A DNA stretch of 64,000 bases from contig NZ_FNHV01000032.1 in NCBI RefSeq assembly GCF_900103585.1, positions 1-64,000 on the forward strand, in the 5' to 3' direction. The notes below the pieces were generated by a model. It had not been told where the DNA came from. It worked only from the letters and a program-made list of their open reading frames with translations, and did no database searches. Shown piece after piece: positions 52,382 to 61,208 of the stretch (positions are counted from its first letter, which is position 1; the number at the start of each line of letters is the position of its first letter). A program made the position numbers and the translations under genes. The stretch comes from Streptomyces sp. cf386 (GTDB lineage Bacteria > Actinomycetota > Actinomycetes > Streptomycetales > Streptomycetaceae).

Positions 52382-54574
52382 ATGAGTGCGGAGGCAACGA
52401 ACCCCGCGACGCCAGGCCCGGTAGCAGGCCCTGCGACGCCTGCCGTGCCTCGCAGAAAGGCGCGCGCCCGGATCGACCTGCGCCGCCTCGGCCGGGCCGC
52501 GCTGCTCGGCCCCGCCGCACGCGGCCGGCTGCCCGACGCGATCAGCCATGTCGTCGACGCCCACCGCGCCCACCACCCCGACGCCGACCTCGAACCGCTG
52601 CGCCGCGCCTATGTGCTGGCCGAGTCCTCGCACCGCGGCCAGATGCGCAAGAGCGGTGAGCCGTACATCACCCATCCGCTCGCCGTGACCCTGATCCTCG
52701 CCGAACTCGGCGCCGAGACCACGACCTTGACGGCCTCTCTGCTGCACGACACCGTCGAGGACACCGAGGTGACGCTGGATCAGGTGCGGGAGCAGTTCGG
52801 CGAGGAGGTCCGCTTCCTCGTCGACGGCGTGACGAAGCTGGAGAAGGTCGACTACGGCGCCGCCGCCGAGCCCGAGACCTTCCGCAAGATGCTCGTCGCC
52901 ACCGGCAACGACGTCCGCGTGATGTCGATCAAACTCGCCGACCGGCTGCACAACATGCGCACCCTCGGTGTGATGCGCCCCGAGAAACAGGCCCGCATCG
53001 CCAAGGTGACCCGCGACGTCCTCATCCCGCTCGCCGAGCGGCTCGGCGTCCAGGCGCTCAAGTCCGAACTGGAAGACCTGGTCTTCGCGATCCTGCACCC
53101 CGACGAGTACGAGCACACACGGGAGTTGATCGTCGACAACGCCTCCCGCGCGGACGACCCGCTCGCGGAGATGGCCGACGAGATGCGCAAGGTCCTGCGC
53201 GAGGCCGACATCCATGCCGAAGTCCTCATCCGGCCACGGCACTTCGTCTCCGTGCACCGGGTGTCCCGCAAGCGGGGGCGGCTGCGCGGCGCCGACTTCG
53301 GACGGCTGCTGGTGCTGGTGAACGAGGACGCCGACTGTTACGGCGTCCTGGGCGAACTGCACACCTGTATGACGCCCGTCGTCTCGGAGTTCAAGGACTT
53401 CATCGCCGTCCCCAAGTTCAACCTGTACCAGTCGCTGCACACCGCCGTCGCCCGCGAGGACGGCCAGGTCACCGAGGTCCTCATCCGCACCCACCAGATG
53501 CACAAGGTCGCCGAGGCCGGTGTCGTGGCGCTCGGCAATCCCTACGCTCCTCCTTCGGAGGAGCAGGCCGCTTCGAGCGACGGCGAGCGCGCGGACCCCA
53601 CCCGCCCCGGCTGGCTGTCCCGCCTCCTCGACTGGCAGGAGGGCGCAGCCGACCCGGACACCTTCTGGTCCACCCTGCGCGAGGACCTCGCCCAGGACCG
53701 CGAGATCACCGTCTTCCGGCCCGACGGCGGCACCCTGGGCCTGCCCGAGGGCGCGACCTGTGTGGACGCCGCGTACGCGCAGTACGGCGAGGACGCGCAC
53801 GCGTGCATCGGCGCGCGCGTCAATGGCCGTCTGGCGACCCTCAGTACGGTTCTGCGGGACGGCGACACCGTCCAGCCCCTCATGGGCCAGGACCCGGCCT
53901 CGGAGCCCTCCAGGGAGTGGCTGGAGCACGCGCACACGCCCGCCGCCCGCATCGCCATCCAGCGATGGCTGGCCGCCCACCCGCCGCAGGTCGACGCCTT
54001 CGGGGGCGAGGGAGCAGGGACGGTGCCGTTCCGGTCCACGGTGGACGGATCGGCGGGCCGGGAGGCTGTCGGGGAGGAAGGGCCGGGTGTCCGCCCGGCT
54101 GCCGAGGGGACGCCCGGACGCTCCACCGCCGCCAACGTCCTCGTCGACCGGCCCGGCGCGAGCGTACGCCTCGCCGGCTGCTGCACTCCCGTACCGCCCG
54201 ACGAGGTCATCGGGTTCTCCGTGCGCGGGGGAGCGGTGACCGTCCACCGCGTGGAGTGCGCCGCGGTGGCGCGGATGAGGAGCGCGGGGCGCGCGGAGGT
54301 CGGAGTGCGCTGGGGTGACACCACCGAGTGCCGGGTCACCCTGGTCGCCGAATCGTTCGTTCGCCCGCACCTGCTGGCGGACCTCACGGAGGCCATGGCC
54401 CTGGAGGGTGCGGAGATCGTCTCGGCCACGGTCGAGCCGCCCACCCAGCAGCGTGTGCGCCACACCTACACGGTCCAGCTCCCGGACGCGGCGCAGCTCC
54501 CGGGGCTGATGCGGGCCATGCGAAATGTGGCGGGCGTGTACGACGTGAGCAGGGCGCAGACGCAGGGGGTGTGA
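52382..54574 (+). CDS. rshA: RelA/SpoT homologue RshA ((p)ppGpp hydrolase/synthetase)
   Basis: The 730-aa long RSH protein has an HD hydrolase domain ('HRGQMRKSGEPYITHP', 'SLLHDTVEDT' with His122-Asp123, 'KLADRLHNMRT'), a synthetase-type domain ('FKDFIAVPKFNLYQSLHTAV', 'EVLIRTHQMHKVAE'), TGS ('ITVFRPDGGTLGLPEGATCVDAAY'), a zinc-finger-like region ('LAGCCTPVPPDEVIGF') and a C-terminal ACT domain. The usual synthetase motif is altered: EFKD (336-339) rather than RFKD or EFDD. It matches the second RSH of S. coelicolor, next to dapF and hflX. ATG 52382 follows GGAGGTGCC. Confidence 0.92.
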   Translation: MSAEATNPATPGPVAGPATPAVPRRKARARIDLRRLGRAALLGPAARGRLPDAISHVVDAHRAHHPDADLEPLRRAYVLAESSHRGQMRKSGEPYITHPLAVTLILAELGAETTTLTASLLHDTVEDTEVTLDQVREQFGEEVRFLVDGVTKLEKVDYGAAAEPETFRKMLVATGNDVRVMSIKLADRLHNMRTLGVMRPEKQARIAKVTRDVLIPLAERLGVQALKSELEDLVFAILHPDEYEHTRELIVDNASRADDPLAEMADEMRKVLREADIHAEVLIRPRHFVSVHRVSRKRGRLRGADFGRLLVLVNEDADCYGVLGELHTCMTPVVSEFKDFIAVPKFNLYQSLHTAVAREDGQVTEVLIRTHQMHKVAEAGVVALGNPYAPPSEEQAASSDGERADPTRPGWLSRLLDWQEGAADPDTFWSTLREDLAQDREITVFRPDGGTLGLPEGATCVDAAYAQYGEDAHACIGARVNGRLATLSTVLRDGDTVQPLMGQDPASEPSREWLEHAHTPAARIAIQRWLAAHPPQVDAFGGEGAGTVPFRSTVDGSAGREAVGEEGPGVRPAAEGTPGRSTAANVLVDRPGASVRLAGCCTPVPPDEVIGFSVRGGAVTVHRVECAAVARMRSAGRAEVGVRWGDTTECRVTLVAESFVRPHLLADLTEAMALEGAEIVSATVEPPTQQRVRHTYTVQLPDAAQLPGLMRAMRNVAGVYDVSRAQTQGV

Positions 54575-54713
54575 GAGCGGCTTGCGACATCGGCCCCCGT
54601 CGGCCGGGCATGCCGGCCGCTCCCCAAACCCTGCACCCACCTGACATACCCGTTCGAGTGTGCCGATCGCGCGTCTTCGACGGCCCGCACACCTGCGCTG
54701 ATAGCCGTGGTGC

Positions 54714-56336
54714 ATGCTGCTCACCCCCCGCACCGAGGCTCGGCGGCCAGCCCTTGGCGCCCCTCGCTCCCGTCCCCGGTCCACCCGGCGCCTCAGGATG
54801 CCCGCGCTGCTCGCCGCGGCCGTCTCCACCTGTCTCCTCGCGGCGAGTGCCCCCGCCACACCCCTGGGTGTCGGCGACCGCCTCTACCCGCACCTGGGCA
54901 ATCCCGGCTACGACGTGGCGTCGTACGACCTCTCCTTCACGTATCCGGGCACCAACACCAAGCCCCTCCAAGCCGTCACCAGCATCGACGCCTGGACGAC
55001 CACGGACCTCGACCGCATCAATCTGGACTTCGCCCACGGCAAGGTCGAGTCCGTCGAGGTCGACGGGGAGCCCGCGTCGTTCAGCAGCGTCGGTGAGGAC
55101 CTCGTGGTGACGCCCGAGAGTCCGCTGCCCGACGGCAGCTTGACGCGGATCACGGTGCGGCACACCAGCGATCCCGTGTACGGGGACAAGCGGGAGGGCG
55201 GCTGGGTGCGGACCTCCGACGGCCTCGCGATGGCCAACCAGGCCGATGCCGCCCACGTCGTGTTCCCGAGCAACGACCACCCCTCGGACAAGGCGCTGTT
55301 CACCATCCGGGTCACCGCGCCCAACGGCTACACCGCCGTCGCCAACGGCCTGCGGACCGACGTGGACCGCGCGGGCCGGACGACGACATGGACGTACCGG
55401 ACCGCGCATCCCATGGCCACCGAGCTCGCCCAGATCTCCATCGGCCGCTCCACGGTGCTGCACCGCACCGGCCCGCACGGACTGCCCGTCCGGGACGTGG
55501 TGCCCACCGAGCACCGTAAGCAGCTGGAACCGTGGCTGGAGAAGACCCCCGGCCAGATCTCCTGGATGGAGAGCAAGATCGGCCGGTACCCCTTCGAGAC
55601 GTACGGCCTGCTCATGGCCGACGTCGCCACCGGCTTCGAGCTGGAGACCCAGACCCTCTCCCTCTTCGAGAGAGGGCTCTTCACCGAGTCCGTGTTCCCC
55701 AAGTGGTACGTCGAGTCGATCATGGTGCATGAGCTGGCCCACCAGTGGTTCGGCGACAGCGTCAGCCCGCGCACCTGGTCCGACCTGTGGCTCAGCGAGG
55801 GACACGCCACCTGGTACGAGGCCCTGTACGCGGCGGAGAAGGCCGACAAGCCGTTGGAGGCACGGATGAAGGCCGCGTACGCCGCCTCCGACCGCTGGCG
55901 CGCGGCCGGCGGACCACCCGCGGCCCCCAAGGCGCCCGAGCCCGGCAAGAAGAACGGCATCTTCCGGCCGAACGTCTACGACGGCGCGGCCCTGGTCCTG
56001 TACGCCCTGCGCCAGGAGATCGGCCGCCCGGCCTTCGAGAACCTGGAACGCGCGTGGGTGAGCCGTCACCAGGACGCGTCCGCCTCGACCGCGGACTTCA
56101 TCGAGCTCGCGGAGGAGATCTCCGGACGCCACCTCGACGGGTTCATGCAGTCCTGGCTGTACGGCAAGAAGACCCCGCCGATGCCCGGTCAGCCGGAGTG
56201 GAAGGCGGCGGACCCCGAGAAGGAGCCCGCGAAGAGCGGGAAGGCCGCGACGGCTGCGAAGACCGCGAAGACCGGAAAGGCCAAGAAGACCGGGCAGACC
56301 GCGAGGAGCACCAGCAACGCGAGGAACGCGAAATAA
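54714..56336 (+). CDS. Secreted M1-family zinc metallopeptidase
   Basis: The 540-aa gluzincin aminopeptidase-like protein has an N-terminal basic region and hydrophobic signal ('MPALLAAAVSTCLLAASAPATP', about 29-50). The M1 N-terminal beta domain starts at 'GDRLYPHLGNPGYDVASYDLSF'. The zinc site is 'VHELAHQWFGDSV' plus Glu in 'LWLSEGHATWYE'. 'FELETQTLSL' stands where GAMEN-type exopeptidase residues lie. The C-terminal ~35 residues are Lys/Ala/Thr-rich. It is about 40% shorter than full aminopeptidase N, like many actinobacterial secreted forms. A paralogue lies at 61209. Confidence 0.88.
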   Translation: MLLTPRTEARRPALGAPRSRPRSTRRLRMPALLAAAVSTCLLAASAPATPLGVGDRLYPHLGNPGYDVASYDLSFTYPGTNTKPLQAVTSIDAWTTTDLDRINLDFAHGKVESVEVDGEPASFSSVGEDLVVTPESPLPDGSLTRITVRHTSDPVYGDKREGGWVRTSDGLAMANQADAAHVVFPSNDHPSDKALFTIRVTAPNGYTAVANGLRTDVDRAGRTTTWTYRTAHPMATELAQISIGRSTVLHRTGPHGLPVRDVVPTEHRKQLEPWLEKTPGQISWMESKIGRYPFETYGLLMADVATGFELETQTLSLFERGLFTESVFPKWYVESIMVHELAHQWFGDSVSPRTWSDLWLSEGHATWYEALYAAEKADKPLEARMKAAYAASDRWRAAGGPPAAPKAPEPGKKNGIFRPNVYDGAALVLYALRQEIGRPAFENLERAWVSRHQDASASTADFIELAEEISGRHLDGFMQSWLYGKKTPPMPGQPEWKAADPEKEPAKSGKAATAAKTAKTGKAKKTGQTARSTSNARNAK

Positions 56337-56350
56337 GACGGTGACGAGAC

Positions 56351-56394
56351 GTCCCGTGCCGTGCGACCATTTTCGGGTCGGCGCGGCACGGGAC
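56351..56394 (+). terminator. Hairpin after the M1 peptidase gene
   Basis: GTCCCGTGCCG (56351-56361) pairs with CGGCACGGGAC (56384-56394), with CGACC/GGGTCG able to form an inner helix. It lies 15 bp behind the stop codon and upstream of hflX, so it probably separates the two transcripts. Confidence 0.7.
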
Positions 56395-56527
56395 ACGGGA
56401 ATCTCCCGGGGCACTCGTGCGTTGGGAGCAGTGACGGATCAGCTCCCGGGTGCTACGGAGACCTTCCGAGGCACCGGTGCCACTGCCGCCGTCGGCGCAA
56501 ACGGATTCCCATAGACGTAAGGACCCA

Positions 56528-58021
56528 ATGACCTCCTCTTCTTCCTTTTCCCAGGACACTCAGCGCCTCGCGCACAGCTATCCCGAAGGTCTTCGGGCCG
56601 ATGCCCTGATGGAAGAGGACGTCGCCTGGAGCCTCGAGATCGACGGAGAGCGGGACGGCGACCAGTTCGACCGCTCCGAGCGCGCGGCACTGCGCCGTGT
56701 GGCGGGCCTCTCCACCGAGCTCGAGGACGTCACCGAGGTCGAGTACCGCCAGCTCCGCCTGGAGCGGGTCGTGCTCGTCGGTGTCTGGACCTCGGGGACC
56801 GTGCAGGACGCGGACAACTCCCTCGCGGAGCTCGCCGCCCTCGCGGAGACCGCGGGCGCGCTGGTGCTCGACGGCGTGACGCAGCGCCGCGACAAGCCCG
56901 ACGCGGCCACCTACATCGGCTCCGGCAAGGCCACCGAGCTCAGGGACATCGTCCTCGAGACCGGCGCCGACACCGTCATCTGCGACGGTGAGCTCAGCCC
57001 GGGCCAGCTCATCCACCTCGAAGACGTCGTCAAGGTCAAGGTCATCGACCGTACGGCTCTGATCCTCGACATCTTCGCCCAGCACGCCAAGTCCCGAGAG
57101 GGCAAGGCGCAGGTCGCGCTCGCGCAGATGCAGTACATGCTGCCGAGGCTCCGCGGCTGGGGTCAGTCGCTGTCCCGGCAGATGGGCGGCGGCAAGGGCG
57201 GCGGCCTCGCCACCCGTGGTCCCGGTGAGACCAAGATCGAGACGGACCGGCGTCGGATCCGCGAGAAGATGGCGAAGATGCGCCGGGAGATCGCGGAGAT
57301 GAAGACCGGCCGCGACATCCAGCGCCAGGTGCGCCGGCGCAACAAGGTGCCGTCCGTCGCCATCGCGGGCTACACCAACGCCGGCAAGTCGTCCCTGCTC
57401 AACCGCCTCACCGGCGCGGGCGTGCTGGTCGAGAACGCCCTGTTCGCGACCCTCGACCCGACCGTGCGCCGGGCCGAGACCCCGGGCGGACGTCAGTACA
57501 CGCTGGCCGACACGGTCGGCTTCGTACGACACCTGCCGCACCACCTGGTCGAGGCGTTCCGCTCCACCATGGAAGAGGTCGGTGACTCCGACCTGATCCT
57601 GCACGTGGTGGACGGTTCGCACCCGAACCCGGAGGAGCAGCTGGCCGCCGTGCGCGAGGTGATCAGGGACGTCGGCGCGACCGATGTGCCGGAGATCGTC
57701 GTGATCAACAAGGCGGACGCGGCCGATCCGCTGACGCTGCAGCGCCTGATGCGGATCGAGAAGCGTTCCATCGCGGTCTCGGCCCGTACCGGCAAGGGCA
57801 TCGAGGAGCTGCTCGCGCTGATCGACAGCGAGCTGCCGCGTCCGTCGGTCGAGATCGAGGCGCTCGTGCCGTACACGCACGGCAAGCTGGTCGCCCGCGC
57901 CCACACCGAGGGCGAGGTGATCTCCGAGGAGCACACCCCGGAGGGCACGCTGCTCAAGGTGCGGGTGCATGAGGAGCTGGCGGCGGATCTCGCGCCGTAC
58001 GTTCCGACGCCGACCGCCTGA
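56528..58021 (+). CDS. hflX: Ribosome-associated GTPase HflX
   Basis: The 497-aa GTPase splits stalled or hibernating ribosomes under stress. The N-terminal HflX domain includes 'VGVWTSGTVQDADNSLAELAALAETAGALVLDG' and 'GSGKATEL'. The 'GGKGGGLATRGPGETKIETDRRRI' linker and G-domain motifs G1 'GYTNAGKSSLLNRL', G3 'DTVGFVRHLPHHLVEAF' and G4 'NKAD' are intact. ATG 56528 has AAGGA about 6 nt upstream. It is longer than E. coli HflX (426 aa) by an N-terminal acidic extension. In mycobacteria HflX contributes to macrolide resistance. Confidence 0.95.
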   Translation: MTSSSSFSQDTQRLAHSYPEGLRADALMEEDVAWSLEIDGERDGDQFDRSERAALRRVAGLSTELEDVTEVEYRQLRLERVVLVGVWTSGTVQDADNSLAELAALAETAGALVLDGVTQRRDKPDAATYIGSGKATELRDIVLETGADTVICDGELSPGQLIHLEDVVKVKVIDRTALILDIFAQHAKSREGKAQVALAQMQYMLPRLRGWGQSLSRQMGGGKGGGLATRGPGETKIETDRRRIREKMAKMRREIAEMKTGRDIQRQVRRRNKVPSVAIAGYTNAGKSSLLNRLTGAGVLVENALFATLDPTVRRAETPGGRQYTLADTVGFVRHLPHHLVEAFRSTMEEVGDSDLILHVVDGSHPNPEEQLAAVREVIRDVGATDVPEIVVINKADAADPLTLQRLMRIEKRSIAVSARTGKGIEELLALIDSELPRPSVEIEALVPYTHGKLVARAHTEGEVISEEHTPEGTLLKVRVHEELAADLAPYVPTPTA

Positions 58022-58084
58022 GCTGTCGTACGCCGACCGCCTGGGCCGTCGTGAGACGGCGGCCTGAGCTGCCGTAGAACCGCC

Positions 58085-58120
58085 GAAGGCCCGCCCCCTG
58101 TCGCAGGGGAGCGGGCCTTC
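58085..58120. terminator. Bidirectional terminator after hflX
   Basis: GAAGGCCCGC (58085-58094) pairs with GCGGGCCTTC (58111-58120), with CCCCT/AGGGG extending the helix. It lies between the convergent hflX and the lipoprotein protease gene. Confidence 0.8.
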
Positions 58121-58157
58121 AGTGCGTGTCCTGTCCGTCCGGGCGCGTCAGCCCGTG

Positions 58158-59366
58158 TCACTTACCGCCGTACGTCTTGCTCATGTTCTGGTACAGCGCT
58201 TCGGCCTTCGCCCCCAACTGCGGGCCCGCGAGCCAGGTGTTGTCCGCCGGGCCGATCGACGTGTTCGACACCAGCTTGGTCTCGCCGCCCACCACCCGGA
58301 ACCAGCCGCCGCCCGACGAACCGCCGGTCATGGTGCAGCCGATGCGGTACATCGTCGGCAGGGTCGGGCTCAGCGAGAGGCGGCCCGGCCGGTCGAGGCA
58401 CCTGAACATCTGCAGGCCGCTGTACGGCGCTGCCGCCGGGTAGCCCCAGGCGCCCATCGTGGCGACGTCGGCCGCCGACGGGGTCGAGAAGTCCACGTCG
58501 AGCGCGGCGCCGACCGTCTCCTCGAGCGACTTGGAGCCCTGCTCCGGCTTCACATGCAGGACGGAGTAGTCGTACGTGGCACCCGCGCCGCCGGTCTCCG
58601 AGCCGCCCTGGATCCACTCGTTCGAGGTCGAGACCCAGTCGGCCCACCAGTTGCCGTACGGGGCGACCTCGGAGGCGTTCGCGTTGCGCAGCTGGGCCGC
58701 GGACTTGCCGAGGTCGTTGTAGGCGGGCACGAAGACGATGTTGCGGTACCAGCCACCCTTGCCACCGGCGTGCACGCAGTGGCCGGCCGTCCAGACGAGG
58801 TTGGACTTGCCGGGGTGGTTGACGTCCTTGATGACCGTGCCGGAGCAGACGGCCGGGCCGTCGGGGGAGTCGAAGAAGACCTTGCCGACGGGGGCCGCGT
58901 TCTCGTGGTACGGAGTCTTCTCGGCCGTGGCCTCGACGGGCGCCGGCTCCGGGTCACTGATGCCCTGGTCGGCCGCGGCGTCCTGCGTGGTGATCGTCTT
59001 GTTGGCCTCCTTGGCGGACTGCATCCGCTCAGGCTTCCAGAGGCCCTCGATCACCGGGTTGACGAAGTCCTTGGCTTCGCTGAGCCACTTGTCCTTGTCC
59101 CAGTTCTTCCAGGCGCCGTCCTTCCACTTGTCGACATCGATGCCATGCTCCTTGAGCTTGTCCGCGATGTCGGCCGGGATCTGGATCTTGCCGTCGCCGA
59201 TGCCGGCGGCCTGGGACGCGGCTGCGTCGGCCTTGTCGCCCGCCGTGTCCTGTGCCGAGCCGCCACAGGCGGTCGCGGTCAGCGCCAGGGCGGCGACGAA
59301 CCCGGTGGCGGTGAGGACGGAGCGCCGCCCGCGGCGTGGCGCTGCGGGCGTACGTGTGGAACGCAT
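58158..59366 (-). CDS. Trypsin-like serine protease lipoprotein (paralogue 1)
   Basis: The 402-aa lipoprotein starts with an Arg-rich signal ('RRGRRSVLTATGFVAALALTATAC', lipid Cys34; possible twin-arginine export). The propeptide-like segment contains 'IADKLKEHGIDVDKWKDGAWKNWDKDKWLSEAKDFVNPVIEGLW', then an S1-type protease domain with His in 'WTAGHCV', Asp in 'TYDYSVLHV' and Ser in 'TGGSSGGGW'. The 'GSSGGGW' serine loop differs from GDSGGP. Start ATG 59366. Its neighbour at 59629 is a clear tandem paralogue with about 60% similar sequence by eye. Likely membrane-anchored outside the cell. Confidence 0.88.
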   Translation of the reverse strand: MRSTRTPAAPRRGRRSVLTATGFVAALALTATACGGSAQDTAGDKADAAASQAAGIGDGKIQIPADIADKLKEHGIDVDKWKDGAWKNWDKDKWLSEAKDFVNPVIEGLWKPERMQSAKEANKTITTQDAAADQGISDPEPAPVEATAEKTPYHENAAPVGKVFFDSPDGPAVCSGTVIKDVNHPGKSNLVWTAGHCVHAGGKGGWYRNIVFVPAYNDLGKSAAQLRNANASEVAPYGNWWADWVSTSNEWIQGGSETGGAGATYDYSVLHVKPEQGSKSLEETVGAALDVDFSTPSAADVATMGAWGYPAAAPYSGLQMFRCLDRPGRLSLSPTLPTMYRIGCTMTGGSSGGGWFRVVGGETKLVSNTSIGPADNTWLAGPQLGAKAEALYQNMSKTYGGK

Positions 59367-59570
59367 GGTGCGGTAACCCCCGTGGGAACGTGCTGTGGTG
59401 TCGTGCCTGATGGCAGGCGCCTGTCGCGCGGGGCGTACAGGCTCCGGTGCGGCCCCTCGAACGCGACACCCCACTATGCCCGGGGAATTGAGGGCGAACG
59501 GCGGCGAGGCGGTGAAGGTTTCTCCCCACCGCCCCGCCGCCGGTGCCCATGATGCCTTCGCTGACCGGTG

Positions 59571-59600
59571 CCCGGGTAACGGCGCCGGCCGTTACCCGGG
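59571..59600. terminator. Perfect hairpin downstream of paralogue 2
   Basis: CCCGGGTAACGGC (59571-59583), loop GCCG, GCCGTTACCCGGG (59588-59600): a perfect 13-bp stem located 29 bp past the stop of the 59629 gene. No T run, so a factor-assisted terminator or mRNA-stabilising end is more likely than a classical one. Confidence 0.7.
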
Positions 59601-59628
59601 GAACCTCACTGACCGCTACCAGGGCAGA

Positions 59629-60849
59629 TCACTGGCCGGTGTACTTCTCACTCACCGAGTCGAAGATGTCCTTGGCCTCCTTGCCCAGCCGCGGGCCCGC
59701 GAGCCACCCCGATGTGACCGGCCCGATCGAGGTGTTGGACACGAGCGCCGGCTTGCCGTCCGAGCCCGTCGCGACCCAGCCACCACCGGACGAACCGCCG
59801 GTCATCGTGCAGCCGATGCGGTACATCGTCGGGTCCGAGGCGTTGATCGACAGCCGACCCGGCTTGTCCTGGCACTGGTACAGCTTCTGGCCGTCGAACG
59901 GCGCCGCAGCCGGGTAGCCGATCGCCTTCATGCTGGCCACGTCGGGCACGGCCGGGGCGTTGAAGTTCACCGGAAGGGCCGAACCGACCGTCTCCTCCAG
60001 GGACTTGCCGTTGCCGCCGGCCTCCGGCTTCACATGCAGCACGGCGAAGTCGTACGACGCGCCGTCCCCGCCGGTCTGACCGCCCTGCGCGATCCACTGG
60101 TCCGAGGTCTGCGCCCAGTCGGCCCACCACACGCCGTACGGAGCGACCTTCTCCCTGGCGGCGCCTTCCAACTCCGAGGTTTCCATGGCCGCGTCGTTGT
60201 ACGAGGGCACGAACGCGATGTTCCGGTACCAGCCGCCGCTCTTGCCCGCGTGCACACAGTGGCCCGCGGTCCACACCATGTTGGACTTGCCGGGGTTGGC
60301 CGGGTCCTTCACGACCGTCGCCGAGCAGACGGCCGGGCCGTCGGGGGAGTCGAACAACACCTTCCCCGCCTGGGGGGCGTTGGCGTGGTACGTAGGCGCC
60401 ACGGCCTGCGCGTCCACCGGCTCGGGCGTCGGGTCGGTCACACCCTGGTCACCGGAGAGGTCACTGTCGTCGACACCCCGGTCCGGGTCGTCGGCCTCCC
60501 GCATACGGTCCGGGTCCCACAGCCCCTCGATGATCGGGTTGATGTAGTCCTTGGCCTCGCGCAGCCAGTCGTCCCTGTCCCAGTTCTTCCAGGCGCCGTC
60601 CTTCCACTTGTCGAGGTCGATCCCGTGCTCCTTGAGCCTGTCCTTGATGTCGTCCGGGATCGTGATCTTGCCGTCACCTCCGGCCGCCGCGGACGCGGTG
60701 GCCTCGCCGCCGGCCTCGGCGTCGCCCGACTCACAGGCCGTTGCGGTGAGGGCCAGTGCCGCCGCGAGTGCGACCACGGACAGCGGGGAGGTTCTGCGGC
60801 GCGCGCTCCTCTCCCGACGAGCGGTGAACGACGGCCGAATCGATCGCAT
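59629..60849 (-). CDS. Trypsin-like serine protease lipoprotein (paralogue 2)
   Basis: The 406-aa lipoprotein (signal with 'LALTATAC', lipid Cys39) is homologous along its length to the adjacent gene at 58158. It has the same 'DRLKEHGIDLDKWKDGAWKNWDRDDWLREAKDYINPIIEGLWDPDRM' pro-segment and catalytic His ('WTAGHCVHAG'), Asp ('SYDFAVLHV') and Ser ('TGGSSGGGW'). An extra acidic stretch ('DDPDRGVDDSDLSG') follows the pro-segment. Substrate unknown. Both genes keep a TAGTG-type -10 about 100 bp upstream, so they may be co-regulated. Confidence 0.88.
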   Translation of the reverse strand: MRSIRPSFTARRERSARRRTSPLSVVALAAALALTATACESGDAEAGGEATASAAAGGDGKITIPDDIKDRLKEHGIDLDKWKDGAWKNWDRDDWLREAKDYINPIIEGLWDPDRMREADDPDRGVDDSDLSGDQGVTDPTPEPVDAQAVAPTYHANAPQAGKVLFDSPDGPAVCSATVVKDPANPGKSNMVWTAGHCVHAGKSGGWYRNIAFVPSYNDAAMETSELEGAAREKVAPYGVWWADWAQTSDQWIAQGGQTGGDGASYDFAVLHVKPEAGGNGKSLEETVGSALPVNFNAPAVPDVASMKAIGYPAAAPFDGQKLYQCQDKPGRLSINASDPTMYRIGCTMTGGSSGGGWVATGSDGKPALVSNTSIGPVTSGWLAGPRLGKEAKDIFDSVSEKYTGQ

Positions 60850-61208
60850 GATCTGACTCCCCCTGAGGTGACAGTACTTGGGCGCCGCGACCGTGAACTC
60901 CTGCTGATCACTCGCTGGTTCCGCGTGAGGTCACGGCGCGGTTGGGACGGCATCACACACTATGCCGTCGCTGTGGGGGAGTTCCGACGGAACGGCAACG
61001 GTTTCGCTACGGGCTTGCTGACCTGGCAATTCGTCCAGAGACTTGCTGATTTGACGTTCCCTCGACTCCGGTCTCGCAGCGGACACGCCGACGGCTGGGG
61101 CGGCCGTGAGAAGTCGGGCTGTTGAGAGACTTTGCCGACAGTGAGGCAACCGAGAGGCAGTGCGGGGTTTCTGACGTCTCGCGTCCTGCGATCGATTGGA
61201 GACTCGAC
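60850..61208. promoter_or_regulatory. Divergent region between protease paralogue 2 and the second M1 peptidase
   Basis: These 359 bp hold no recognisable gene. On the minus strand TAGTGT (60962-60957) is a candidate -10 for the protease; the equivalent TAGTGG occurs upstream of paralogue 1 near 59472. No clear plus-strand promoter for the M1 gene can be chosen. GGAGA lies 7 nt before ATG 61209. Confidence 0.4.
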
